Virus record (IMG/VR): IMGVR_UViG_3300009537_000159
Span: 1 to 25,230 of that record
Length of the DNA stretch: 25,230 nt
DNA from: a virus
Strand: one strand, 5' to 3'
Position numbers and translations under genes: made by a program. Positions 7,665 through 15,074 of the stretch are shown here, in pieces (position 1 is the first letter of the stretch; each line of letters begins with the position of its first letter). Under the pieces are notes generated by a model, which saw only the letters and a list, made by a program, of their open reading frames with translations, was not told the origin of the DNA and ran no database searches.

Positions 7665-8591
7665 ATGGCCAATCTGCCCTTCAATTACCAGTCCGTTCCG
7701 GGTGCGCCGTCCCTGCTCAAGCCCATCGGGCGCGGCAAAGTTTTCTTCGTGGACTCCAACGGCGGCGGCTCGACAACCTCCGGCGGGCTATCCCCGGAAA
7801 GCGCGTTCACCACGCTGGATTCCGCCATCAATGCCTGCACGGCCAACCAGGGCGATACGATTTATGTGCTGCCTGGCCATGCGGAAACGATCGGCGCCGC
7901 CAATGGATTCGACGCGGACGTGGCCGGCATCCGAATCATCGGCCTGGGCTGGGGCGCCAGCCGTCCGACCTTCACCTATTCGGCGACCGGATCGACGGCG
8001 GCCGTGGGCGCCAGTTCGGTTCAGATCGAAAACATTCGTTTTGTTGCCGGCGTTTCGGCCATCGTCAAGGGCCTGGATATCGAGACCGGGAACACCGATT
8101 GTGTGTTGAAGAATTGCGAGTTCTACTGGGGCGGGACCACGGGCTACGACTTCGTGGATTCCGTCATCGTTCAATCCGCCTCGCATCGCGCGATTATCGA
8201 GGATTGCCGTTTCCTCGCGGAGCCGGCGGTTGCGGGGGCGGCGACGGGCGTGAAGGTTGTCGGGGCCACGCACAACTGCGTGGTGCGGCGCTGCGAATTC
8301 ATGGGCGATTATTCGACGGCCTGCGTCAACCAGACCACTCCCGCTTGCGCTGGCCTGATGTTCCTCGATAACATTGTCTACAACGCCGATGCGGCCGAGC
8401 CGTACCTGGAAGTCACCAGCGGAACGACTGGCGTTATCTCCAACACTCGCGGGCTGGCAAGCGGGGCGACGATCGCGGCAAACGCCGTGGCGAATGCCAT
8501 GGCGCATTGCGAGAATTTCGTCGTCAACACGGCGGGGAACTACGCGGTTATCGCCGGGGCCGGTGGAGTCCCAGCGGCGGACGCGGACTAA
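7665..8591 (+). CDS. Right-handed beta-helix virion protein
   Basis: Encodes 308 residues with CGAGGAGC upstream. After a short lead-in, GKVFFVDSNGGGSTTSGG and LSPESAFTTLDSAINACTAN are followed by GDTIYVLPGHAETI. That opening is typical of parallel beta-helix (pectate-lyase-like) repeats in phage and cell-surface proteins. The next 200 residues show repeated short strands with regularly spaced Val/Ile/Cys (CVLKNCEFYW, AIIEDCRFLA, CVVRRCEFMG), each a probable helix rung. No catalytic residues of a polysaccharide lyase can be assigned. It may be a head fibre or surface decoration. The gene lies between the tube-like protein and the connector. Confidence 0.8.
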   Translation: MANLPFNYQSVPGAPSLLKPIGRGKVFFVDSNGGGSTTSGGLSPESAFTTLDSAINACTANQGDTIYVLPGHAETIGAANGFDADVAGIRIIGLGWGASRPTFTYSATGSTAAVGASSVQIENIRFVAGVSAIVKGLDIETGNTDCVLKNCEFYWGGTTGYDFVDSVIVQSASHRAIIEDCRFLAEPAVAGAATGVKVVGATHNCVVRRCEFMGDYSTACVNQTTPACAGLMFLDNIVYNADAAEPYLEVTSGTTGVISNTRGLASGATIAANAVANAMAHCENFVVNTAGNYAVIAGAGGVPAADAD

Positions 8592-8649
8592 AGCAAACGC
8601 CGGCGGTTCTTTTCCGTGGCCGCCGGACAAAAAAGAAACGGATCGGCAA

Positions 8650-9456
8650 ATGCGCTACGGAATTTCTCTCAATACGGCGCCCGCCTCAGAACCGATATCC
8701 AGAACCGAAGCAAAAACACACTGCCGCATCGAAGTCACGGACGACGATGGCCTTGTCGATACGCTTATCGCGGCGGCTCGCGAACATGTCGAGGCATTCA
8801 CGGCGCGCGCGATCGTGGCGCAAAGCTGGGACTTCAAGCTCGATTTCTTTCCCGCCGTCATTCCAATCCCTAAGCCTCCGCTGCTTTCCGTTTCAGGAAT
8901 CGTTTATCTCGACGCGGACGGTGCGGCGCAGACGCTCGCATCGAGCGTCTACACGGTCGATACCGATATGGTTGCCGGCCGGATTTTTCTGGCCTATGGA
9001 CAATCGTGGCCTGGCACATACGGAGTACCCAACGCGGTGACGGTTTCCTTTATCGCGGGCATGGCGGCGCCGTTCACTGCGGCGACGAGCGATACTTGCA
9101 CGGTAAAGGGGCGCACGTTCGCGAATGGCACAAAGGTCCGCGTGCTGAGCAGCGGGACCCTGCCGACTGGCCTCGCGGCCGGGACCGACTACTTTGTTGT
9201 TTCGGCTTCCGGAGCGACGTTCAAGTTGTCCGATTCCCTGGCCGGAGCGGCCATCGATATAACGGACGCTGGAACCGATACGCATTGGATTTCCACCGAC
9301 TTCACGGGCTTCGACTCGATCCGCGCCGCGATGAAGCTGCTTGTTTCGCATTGGTACGAAAACCGGGAGGCGGTCGTGGTCGGTACGATCACGTCGCAGT
9401 TGCCGTTGGCGGTGGAGCGTCTCCTGTGGAGCCACAGGGTGCTTGAAATACCATGA
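8650..9456 (+). CDS. gp6-like head-tail connector with an inserted beta domain
   Basis: Encodes 268 residues. The ATG at 8650 begins the conserved region (PISRTEAKTHCRIEVTDDD); an upstream in-frame extension overlaps the previous gene and is not like the family. Residues 15-140 match the phiE125-gp8/HK97-gp6 connector family (LIAAAREHVEAFTARAIVAQ, then VTVSFIAGM). The C-terminus (DSIRAAMKLLVSHWYENREA, later LWSHRVLEIP) is the family's closing helix region. Between them about 75 residues are inserted, starting near DTCTVKGRTFANGTKVRV and containing TLPTGLAAGTDYFVVSASG. This matches a beta module common in tail fibres and virion surface proteins. Connectors of this family are usually near 190 residues, so the excess equals the insert. 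Confidence 0.85.
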   Translation: MRYGISLNTAPASEPISRTEAKTHCRIEVTDDDGLVDTLIAAAREHVEAFTARAIVAQSWDFKLDFFPAVIPIPKPPLLSVSGIVYLDADGAAQTLASSVYTVDTDMVAGRIFLAYGQSWPGTYGVPNAVTVSFIAGMAAPFTAATSDTCTVKGRTFANGTKVRVLSSGTLPTGLAAGTDYFVVSASGATFKLSDSLAGAAIDITDAGTDTHWISTDFTGFDSIRAAMKLLVSHWYENREAVVVGTITSQLPLAVERLLWSHRVLEIP

Positions 9457-9854
9457 GAATCGGGCGGCTGCGACACCGCATCCAGGTACAGAGCGCGACG
9501 GAGACGAGGGACGCGACCGGCGGCACAAGCCGGAACTGGGTACTGCTTGCGACGCGCTGGGGTTCGGTCGAGCCGATTGTGGGCCGGGAGCGCGTGCTCT
9601 CGGCGCAGGTGGCATCCGACGTAACGCATCGCATCCGGATGCGTGAATATGCCGGGCTTGGGCCGTCCATGCGTCTCGTTAAGGACGCTCAGATTTTCGC
9701 CCTGGAGTCTGTCTTGGACATCCGGACGCTGGGCGCGGAGTACGAGATCATGGCGAGGGAGACGACAGAGGGCGCCGAAGAGGCCGCCGTTCTGAACGGG
9801 GACGGAACGGTCGTCAAGACGGCGGCCGGGCAGACGGTTTTTACGAGGCGCTAA
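9453..9854 (+). CDS. Head-tail joining (adaptor/stopper) protein, SPP1 gp16-like
   Basis: Encodes 133 residues and starts in an ATGA overlap with the connector gene. The N-terminus (IGRLRHRIQVQSATETRDAT) followed by GGTSRNWVLLATRWGSVEPI and VTHRIRMREYAGLGPSMRLV is the recognisable pattern of the phage head-tail joining family, a small beta-barrel that forms the neck ring below the connector. The C-terminal 30 residues (about 104-133) extend beyond the usual core of roughly 110 residues. It should bind the gp6-like protein upstream and close the head after packaging. Neighbouring genes supply the next neck and tail-completion parts in the expected order. Confidence 0.85.
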   Translation: MRIGRLRHRIQVQSATETRDATGGTSRNWVLLATRWGSVEPIVGRERVLSAQVASDVTHRIRMREYAGLGPSMRLVKDAQIFALESVLDIRTLGAEYEIMARETTEGAEEAAVLNGDGTVVKTAAGQTVFTRR

Positions 9855-9856
9855 AA

Positions 9857-10225
9857 ATGGCATTAACTTCCGCCGTGCATCTAATCGCGACCGGCGACGC
9901 GACGGCAGCCACGGGGTCTGTTGCATTGGAGGCCTTGACTGCAAATACGAACGATTACGCTCTGGCCGCCGGAGTTACGACGCTTCGCGTAACTACGGAC
10001 CAATCGCGGAATCTGACCGGGATCGTTGCGGGGGCGGCGGGCCAGCGGCTTGCGATAGTGAATGTCGGCTCGAACGATTTAGTTCTGGTCGAACAATCGA
10101 CTTCAACGGCGTCGAATCAGATTCTTTCCTCAACAGGGGTGAGCTTGACGCTCGCGGCGAAACAGGCTGCGGACCTGGAATACGACGCGACTAGTGCGAG
10201 GTGGCGGGCATGGAAGAGAAACTAA
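9857..10225 (+). CDS. Small beta-sandwich virion module protein
   Basis: Encodes 122 residues, 2 bases after the joining protein. It is beta-rich, with NLTGIVAGAAGQRLAIVNVG, LVLVEQSTSTASNQI and a C-terminal DLEYDATSARWRAWKRN. This combination, a GQ-L-I-NVGS strand followed by an (L/D)-YD-TSARWR ending, is a recurring module in phage tail fibre and surface proteins, usually as one domain of a longer chain. Here it stands alone. It may be a minor decoration or neck-fibre protein. The last 16 bases overlap the start of the next gene. Confidence 0.75.
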   Translation: MALTSAVHLIATGDATAATGSVALEALTANTNDYALAAGVTTLRVTTDQSRNLTGIVAGAAGQRLAIVNVGSNDLVLVEQSTSTASNQILSSTGVSLTLAAKQAADLEYDATSARWRAWKRN

Positions 10226-11049
10226 AAGCGTCGAGCGCGCTGACTCAGCCGGTCGTTCTGCTCGGATTTCCTGGCGCATCGCTCCAGTTCGACACCGCCC
10301 ACGCAATTTTCAGCGCATCGAAAACGATTAAAACGAAGGTTGGCGGCTCGGGCGGGAGCAACGGAAACTTTAACAATCTATGGAAAAATGCGCTCAATCT
10401 GGGCCAGGCCGGCGCAATCACTCATTTCGCGATGATCCATTCCGACATTTGTCCGCTCATGGGCGAGCCTGGAAACCAGGACCCGCGCTGGCTCGATATC
10501 CTAATGGCGGAAATGGATCGGATGGAAGCGGATTTGATCTCCGTTGCGGTGGCGATCAAGGACCCGCGCGGGCTTACAAGCAGCGGGATCGGAGATCCGC
10601 GCCAGCCATGGACACCGTTAAAGCGCTTCACCGTTCGGGAACTTGAGGACCTGCCGGAGACGTTCGACGCCACGGATGCCGGATTCACGGACGCCTATCT
10701 GTTGCACAACAATGGGCTGTGGATTGCCGATATGCGCAAGCGCCTGTGGTATTCGACCGATGCGGATGGTTGTCCGCCGGTATTTTTCGAGTATCGCGAA
10801 AAGCTCGGGAAGATCGATGGGGAATGGCGGCATTTCCAAGAGTCGGAAGACTGGAATTTTTCCAGGAAACTTCACGCCGCCGGGGCGCGGACCTTCGTTA
10901 GTTCAAAGGTAAAATGCAATCACGTCGGCGCTATGAATTTCCCGAACTTCGGGAAGTGGGGCCACTACGATAAAGTGGACAAGGATACGGTGGACAACCT
11001 GAATACATTTCTACAGGAACGCGAAACCGCCAAAGCGGAGGCGCTCTAA
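10210..11049 (+). CDS. Glycosyltransferase-like protein (GT-A fold) in the neck gene cluster
   Basis: Encodes 279 residues from the ATG at 10210, which has GAGGTGG 6 bases upstream; a GTG at 10201 is an alternative. The order of motifs resembles small phage GT-A glycosyltransferases: an N-terminal strand (VVLLGFPG), the mid-strand FAMIHSDICP where HSD would take the place of the metal-binding DXD, WLDILMAEMDRMEADLISVA, and a C-terminal EDWNFSRKLHAAGARTFVSS followed by KVKCNHVGAMNFPNFG. Such enzymes transfer a sugar from a nucleotide donor. The acceptor is unknown; virion protein or host surface polysaccharide are both possible. No membrane segment is seen. It is unusual to find it between the joining protein and the gp10-like gene. 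Confidence 0.7.
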   Translation: MEEKLKASSALTQPVVLLGFPGASLQFDTAHAIFSASKTIKTKVGGSGGSNGNFNNLWKNALNLGQAGAITHFAMIHSDICPLMGEPGNQDPRWLDILMAEMDRMEADLISVAVAIKDPRGLTSSGIGDPRQPWTPLKRFTVRELEDLPETFDATDAGFTDAYLLHNNGLWIADMRKRLWYSTDADGCPPVFFEYREKLGKIDGEWRHFQESEDWNFSRKLHAAGARTFVSSKVKCNHVGAMNFPNFGKWGHYDKVDKDTVDNLNTFLQERETAKAEAL

Positions 11050-11050
11050 C

Positions 11051-11479
11051 ATGGCGGGCGTTAGCATCCTCATGCTCGGCGACCTGGAGTTGCAAAAGAA
11101 ACTCCAGGCGCTTCCGGACAAGCTGGAGAAGCAGATCGTAAAAAAGGCGATCCGGAAGGCGATGAAGCCGATCCTGGAGCGTGCTCGGCAACTCGCTCCG
11201 AAGGATACCGGCCGCATGGCCGCCACGCTGCGAATCGTGACGCTCCGCTCGCGTCAACGCGGGAAATTCGGGATGCAGGTTGTGTCCGGCACCAAGCCGG
11301 ATCTTGGGATTGCGGCCGGATCGAAGTGGTACTATCCGGCGCATGTCGAGCTCGGAACCCGCAAAATGCCGGCGCGGTCGTATCTGCGAGCGGCCATGGA
11401 TAGCCTGCGGGAATCCACCTTGGAAAAAATCAAAGCGGAGATCGGGGCCGGGATAGAGAGGGCGGCGAAAGCGCGATGA
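11051..11479 (+). CDS. HK97 gp10-family tail completion/neck protein
   Basis: Encodes 142 residues. The N-terminal helix pair (LQKKLQALPDKLEKQIVKKA then IRKAMKPILERARQLAPKDT) followed by GRMAATLRIVTLRSRQRGKF and YYPAHVELGTRKMPARSYLR is the hallmark of the HK97 gp10 family, with the conserved AP-DTG and H-ELGT-(K)-PA-(S/P)-(Y/F)-(L/M)-R motifs. These proteins act at the head-tail junction during tail completion. It lies 1 base after the previous gene and overlaps the next by ATGA. The family call is strong; the exact structural position in this phage is inferred from gene order. Confidence 0.9.
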   Translation: MAGVSILMLGDLELQKKLQALPDKLEKQIVKKAIRKAMKPILERARQLAPKDTGRMAATLRIVTLRSRQRGKFGMQVVSGTKPDLGIAAGSKWYYPAHVELGTRKMPARSYLRAAMDSLRESTLEKIKAEIGAGIERAAKAR

Positions 11480-11904
11480 GTATACACGACGCTTTTTATT
11501 CCAAGGTATCCGGGACGGCTGGGCTTACGGCCTTGCTCGGGAGCCCGCCTCGATTTTATCCGGGGATTGCGCCGTCATCGGCTGGAGCGCCGCATGCGGT
11601 TTATCAGCGTACCGGATCGTCGCATTTGCATCATACGCTTGCGGCTGCTGGACTGGTTACGGCAAGTTTTCAAATCGACTGTTGGGCGCGGGACATGCCG
11701 ACCGCCCGGACGCTCGCGGAAGCATTTCGCGTCGCGCTCCAGGGGCAGACGACGGCTACATGGGGGAGCGTGGCGGTAAAACGAGTGCTGCTCCAGGCGC
11801 AGCGCGACGATTGGCCGAGGCCGGATGACGGGACGGAGGTGGGTTGGTTCAGGATTTCGATGGATTTCGATGTCGTTTACGCCGAGTCGATTCCGGCTCT
11901 CTAG
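11476..11904 (+). CDS. DUF3168-like tail completion/terminator protein
   Basis: Encodes 142 residues, starting in an ATGA overlap with the gp10-like gene. Recognisable family features are the N-terminal IHDAFYSKVSGTAGLTALLG with RFYPGIAP, the central AVYQRTGSSHLHHTLAAAGL, then ASFQIDCWARDMPTARTLAE and a C-terminal WFRISMDFDVVYAE. Proteins of this family cap the tail tube end that joins the head, and their gene normally follows the gp10 gene, as here. Length and order agree with the family. Confidence 0.85.
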   Translation: MSIHDAFYSKVSGTAGLTALLGSPPRFYPGIAPSSAGAPHAVYQRTGSSHLHHTLAAAGLVTASFQIDCWARDMPTARTLAEAFRVALQGQTTATWGSVAVKRVLLQAQRDDWPRPDDGTEVGWFRISMDFDVVYAESIPAL

Positions 11905-11913
11905 GAGAAAGCG

Positions 11914-12102
11914 ATGAAAGTGCGAATGATCCAAGACTGGGGCGGCTACAAAAAGGATGAGGTCGTTACGTGCGAAGACGAAGAGGGCTGTCGGCTCATT
12001 TGTACCGCCGTTGCCTGCGTGGAAGAAGCTAAATCGCAGAAACAGAAACCAGGCGCCAGTCGGCAAGTTGTCACCGACGCGACCGGGAAGGGGGCCGGAT
12101 GA
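11914..12102 (+). CDS. Small conserved phage tail-cassette protein
   Basis: Encodes 62 residues with AGGAGA 6 bases upstream. The start (MKVRMIQDWGGYKKDEVVTC) and the following CRLICTAVACVEEA follow the pattern of short proteins found in many siphovirus tail cassettes, where a KAGD-V beta hairpin is followed by a short helix and a lysine-rich tail. No function is known for these. It overlaps the tail assembly chaperone gene by ATGA. Two cysteines in CTAVAC and one earlier are noted but do not form a clear metal site. Confidence 0.75.
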   Translation: MKVRMIQDWGGYKKDEVVTCEDEEGCRLICTAVACVEEAKSQKQKPGASRQVVTDATGKGAG

Positions 12103-12440
12103 CGCTCACGAGGGAACAAATCCTAGCCTCGTCCCAGCGCTTGCGGGCCGTCGAGGTGGCGGACTGGAATGGGACGGTGTACGTCCGGGCAATGATGCAG
12201 GGAGAGTATGAGAAATTCCAGATCATGTGTCTGGCCGGAAAAGACGATCCGGTTAAGCTCGCCGAATTCAAGCGCTACTATGTGGCCTGCTGTTTGGCCG
12301 ACGAAAAGGGCGCGAGATTATTCCAGGATAGCGAGATCGAGCTTTTGAAAAACGTTTCCGCTGGAGGACTGGAAGCGATTTTCCAGGCGGCGCAGGAGCA
12401 CAACGGGCACGGGAAGGATGACGACGCAAAAAAAGAGTAG
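12099..12440 (+). CDS. Tail assembly chaperone, G-like short form
   Basis: Encodes 113 residues and starts in an ATGA overlap. The segments VEVADWNGTVYVRAMMQGEY (about 18-37) and YYVACCLADEKGARLFQDSE, then LKNVSAGGLEAIFQAAQEHN match the phage tail assembly chaperone family. Translation in this frame ends at TAG 12438-12440, just after a run of seven A. Ribosomes slipping there continue into the -1 frame to make the longer G-GT form. These proteins bind the tape measure and recruit tube subunits during tail assembly and are absent from the finished particle. The tape measure follows directly, as expected. Confidence 0.87.
   Translation: MTLTREQILASSQRLRAVEVADWNGTVYVRAMMQGEYEKFQIMCLAGKDDPVKLAEFKRYYVACCLADEKGARLFQDSEIELLKNVSAGGLEAIFQAAQEHNGHGKDDDAKKE
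12428..12434 (+). promoter_or_regulatory. Programmed -1 ribosomal frameshift site (A-AAA-AAA)
   Basis: Seven A lie with the zero-frame codons split as GC(A) AAA AAA GAG TAG, a canonical X-XXY-YYZ slippery heptamer immediately before the stop. A slip of one base backward opens a frame that runs to 12769 without a stop. This is the site type known for tail chaperone genes of lambda-like phages, and the A7 run stands out against GC-rich flanks. Confidence 0.85.
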
Positions 12441-12769
12441 CGCCCCCGGAACAACGCTTCAAGTTCCGGCTTGCGTTGGCGCTCGGGATGACGGTGCGGG
12501 AGTTGGACGACCGTATGAGTAGCCGGGAATTCGTGGACTGGGCCGCTTACTTCGAGGCGGAGCCGTGGGGCGAGGAGCGGGCGGATTTGCGTATGGGCAT
12601 CATGGCGGCGTTGACGGCCAATATCCACGCCTCGCGCGGCAAGCGTTTCGCGCCTGGGGATTTTATGCCCAAATTCGGAGTGCCGATCGAGCGCGATGTC
12701 AAGGACCTGGCCGCAATCATGGATTTTGGAGCGCGGCTGCATAACGCGATCCTGGAGCAGTCACGGTAA
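12434..12769 (+). CDS. Tail assembly chaperone, T-like extension made by -1 frameshift
   Basis: This frame continues from the slippery site and adds 111 residues, giving a fusion of about 223 residues with the upstream gene. It begins RVAPPEQRFKFRLALALGMT. The segment LALGMTVRELDDRMSSREFV followed by DWAAYFEAEPWGEERADLRM and a KRFAPGDFMPKF motif is the typical T domain of phage tail chaperones. An independent start at ATG 12488 within this frame has no good ribosome site, and the similarity begins upstream of it, so expression as a frameshift fusion is preferred. The stop overlaps the tape measure ATG (TAATG). The fusion would bind tube subunits through this domain. Confidence 0.85.
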   Translation, partial: RVAPPEQRFKFRLALALGMTVRELDDRMSSREFVDWAAYFEAEPWGEERADLRMGIMAALTANIHASRGKRFAPGDFMPKFGVPIERDVKDLAAIMDFGARLHNAILEQSR

Positions 12770-14283
12770 TGGCCACGATACGCACGCTCTCGGTGTCCGT
12801 AACCGCGCAAACCGAGGCCTTCGAGCGCGGAATGAAGCGGATGCGGAAGGAACTCAAGGCGGTCGGCCGGGACGTGGCCGATGCTGGCCGCGTGGTGGGC
12901 ACGTTTGGGATAGCCGTGGCGGCGGCGGGGGCCGCGGGCCTTACGCTGCTAGTCAAAAACGCGATGGAGACGATAGACGCAACGGCAAAGCTGAGCGACC
13001 GGATGGGGATCGCGACTGAAACGCTCATCGGATTCCAGCACGCGGCGGAACTGGGCGGCGTCTCCGCGGAAGAGCTTAGGATCGGGCTCGAAACGATGCT
13101 CAAGGGTGTTTCCGCCGGGACCGATCCAGGCGCGGCATTCAAAAGTTTCGCGGACGAAATCGTGGCGCTGAATGACCCGGTCGCGCAGGCGCAGCGGGCG
13201 GTGGAAATCTTCGGCAAGAGCGGCCAGCGGCTTTTGCCGATCCTGCTGGAGGGATCGGCGGGATTGAACGCGGCGGCGGCGGAGGCGGAGCGTCTTGGTA
13301 TTTCCTTCTCTCGGGTGGATGCCGGGATGGTGGAGCGCGCAAACGATGCGCTAACTAACGTCAAAAATGTTTTCAAGGGTATCGGGATTTCACTGGCCGT
13401 GGAGCTTGCGCCGCTGATCGAAGCCGCCGCGAAACTCTTCACCGACTGGGCGACGAGCGGGGAAGGCATGGGCTCGAAAGTTACGGCCGCGCTTCAAGGC
13501 GCGGTGAATATTCTCGCGCAAATGGCGGACGGGCTTTCCGTTGTCATTAGCCTGTACAAGCACGCGATGTCGTATTCCGCCGGGCTTCAGGCCGACTATG
13601 CGCGGGCGCAGTTGTCGCGTGCGAAGACGAATGAGGATATCCGTTACTATCGCCAGCTACTGCGTCTGGCCGAACGCGACAATACGAACCTCCTACAGGA
13701 GTCTCAAAAAGCATGGGAAGATTTTACGAATGGACGCTACAGCCGGGCGGTGACGGATACGTATAACAAAATAAAGTCCGAAGCCAAGATGGCGTCCGAG
13801 GCCGCCGTAAAGAACCGGGCGCCTGACGCCTCCGCCTTCAAGGAAAATTTTAAGGCGGATACGGGCTTTTTCGATATGGACAAGGAAATAAGTTCCATGT
13901 TTGGAGACATTCATAAGATCAACGAAAAAAATATGAAATCTCTTGCCGACCGCGCGCAGAAATTCCGGGACGCCATAGTCGATCCGGTGGATGAGATCAA
14001 AGCGAAAATAGAAGAGGCAAACGATTTATTCCGGAAGGGCGGTATCACGGCGGCGGAGGCGGCGAAGGGCCTGTCCGCGCTCATACCGCAAACGGCGCAA
14101 GAAGCCGGGCCGGGAACATTCCGCCAAGTCGATACGTCGCGCCTGAGCGTCGAGGGCCTTAGCCGCCAGGCGCAACAGAAACAAAGCGTGGTCGATGAAG
14201 ACAATAAAAAGCAGAATACCATGATCATCCAGCTACTAAAAAGTGCGGTTGACAAGCTCGGCCCCGTTGGAGTGTTCCAGTAA
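12769..14283 (+). CDS. Tail tape measure protein
   Basis: Encodes 504 residues. Typical elements are the N-terminal beta/helix start (MATIRTLSVSVTAQTEAFER), a Lys-rich helix, a hydrophobic stretch at about residues 43-63 (GTFGIAVAAAGAAGLTLL), and long alpha-helical heptad-rich regions to the end. The C-terminal EDNKKQNTMIIQLLKSAVDK helix is also usual in these proteins. It sets tail length and is thought to pass into the host envelope during DNA entry. At the common value of about 0.15 nm per residue it predicts a tail near 75 nm, short for a siphovirus. It follows the frameshifted chaperone gene directly, which supports the call. No lysozyme or peptidase domain is evident. Confidence 0.88.
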   Translation: MATIRTLSVSVTAQTEAFERGMKRMRKELKAVGRDVADAGRVVGTFGIAVAAAGAAGLTLLVKNAMETIDATAKLSDRMGIATETLIGFQHAAELGGVSAEELRIGLETMLKGVSAGTDPGAAFKSFADEIVALNDPVAQAQRAVEIFGKSGQRLLPILLEGSAGLNAAAAEAERLGISFSRVDAGMVERANDALTNVKNVFKGIGISLAVELAPLIEAAAKLFTDWATSGEGMGSKVTAALQGAVNILAQMADGLSVVISLYKHAMSYSAGLQADYARAQLSRAKTNEDIRYYRQLLRLAERDNTNLLQESQKAWEDFTNGRYSRAVTDTYNKIKSEAKMASEAAVKNRAPDASAFKENFKADTGFFDMDKEISSMFGDIHKINEKNMKSLADRAQKFRDAIVDPVDEIKAKIEEANDLFRKGGITAAEAAKGLSALIPQTAQEAGPGTFRQVDTSRLSVEGLSRQAQQKQSVVDEDNKKQNTMIIQLLKSAVDKLGPVGVFQ

Positions 14284-15074
14284 TGGCCGTGGTCAAGGAT
14301 GTCGTCGAAAGTGCGGCCCTTACCGTCGCCGGAACCGGGACGACGGCGACGCGGCTGTTCGTCGTCTCCGATCTTGCCGGCGCACCGGAGAGCCGCACAG
14401 CGCGCGCCTCGTTCGCGCCCGGTATTCCTCAGGTGGGCACGCCGCACCCGGCCGTTCCCGGGCTGGTCGTGGAGTCTATCGGAGTCGCGTGCAAGGACCC
14501 GGAGACGTATTTCGTTACGGTCAATTACAAGTATCCTTCCGGTTCCGGGGGCGGCAGTTCTCCGGGCAGTAAAGCTCAGATATCGGGTGGCGCCAACGCT
14601 CAGACGGTGCAAACCAACCTGGACGCCAAAGGCCGGTTAATGGAAATCTCTTATGCCTACAAAACAGGGACCGATGACGCGCCCGGTTCGGTCGTTAAAA
14701 CGCAAACTGGAGAAGTACAGATCCAGGTGCCGATGCCCGTTCTTCGATTCACGCGCAGGGAAAAGCTAGATCCTTTCGATAAAATAAAAAAGTATGTCGG
14801 GAAGATCAACGGGGGCGCGTTTCGCGGAGACGAAAAGCATTACTGGCTTTGTTCAGCCATAGATTTCCAGTCTCAAGACGGAGGGAAAACATACGACGTG
14901 ACGTATGAATTCATCCGCAATGAAAATACATGGTCCGCCACCGTGCTCTATATCGATCCGACAACCGGACAGCCGCCATCGCCGGAGCAATCGGCGCTGG
15001 CGCCAGAGGTCCCTAATGGCGTTGCGCAGTTCGACGTTTATCCCGAGGCGAACTTCGGGGGCCTGAATCTGTGA
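14283..15074 (+). CDS. Putative distal tail structural protein
   Basis: Encodes 263 residues, starting in a TAATG overlap with the tape measure stop. The chain is beta-rich, with PAVPGLVVESIGVACKDPET, YFVTVNYKYPSGSGGG and YDVTYEFIRNENTWSATVLY. A glycine/serine loop (about residues 89-100) separates two beta regions. The position right after the tape measure is where siphoviruses encode the distal tail or tail-tip hub proteins, but no direct family match was recognised. It may be a tail-tip or upstream baseplate component. The stop overlaps the next gene's GTG start. Confidence 0.75.
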   Translation: MAVVKDVVESAALTVAGTGTTATRLFVVSDLAGAPESRTARASFAPGIPQVGTPHPAVPGLVVESIGVACKDPETYFVTVNYKYPSGSGGGSSPGSKAQISGGANAQTVQTNLDAKGRLMEISYAYKTGTDDAPGSVVKTQTGEVQIQVPMPVLRFTRREKLDPFDKIKKYVGKINGGAFRGDEKHYWLCSAIDFQSQDGGKTYDVTYEFIRNENTWSATVLYIDPTTGQPPSPEQSALAPEVPNGVAQFDVYPEANFGGLNL

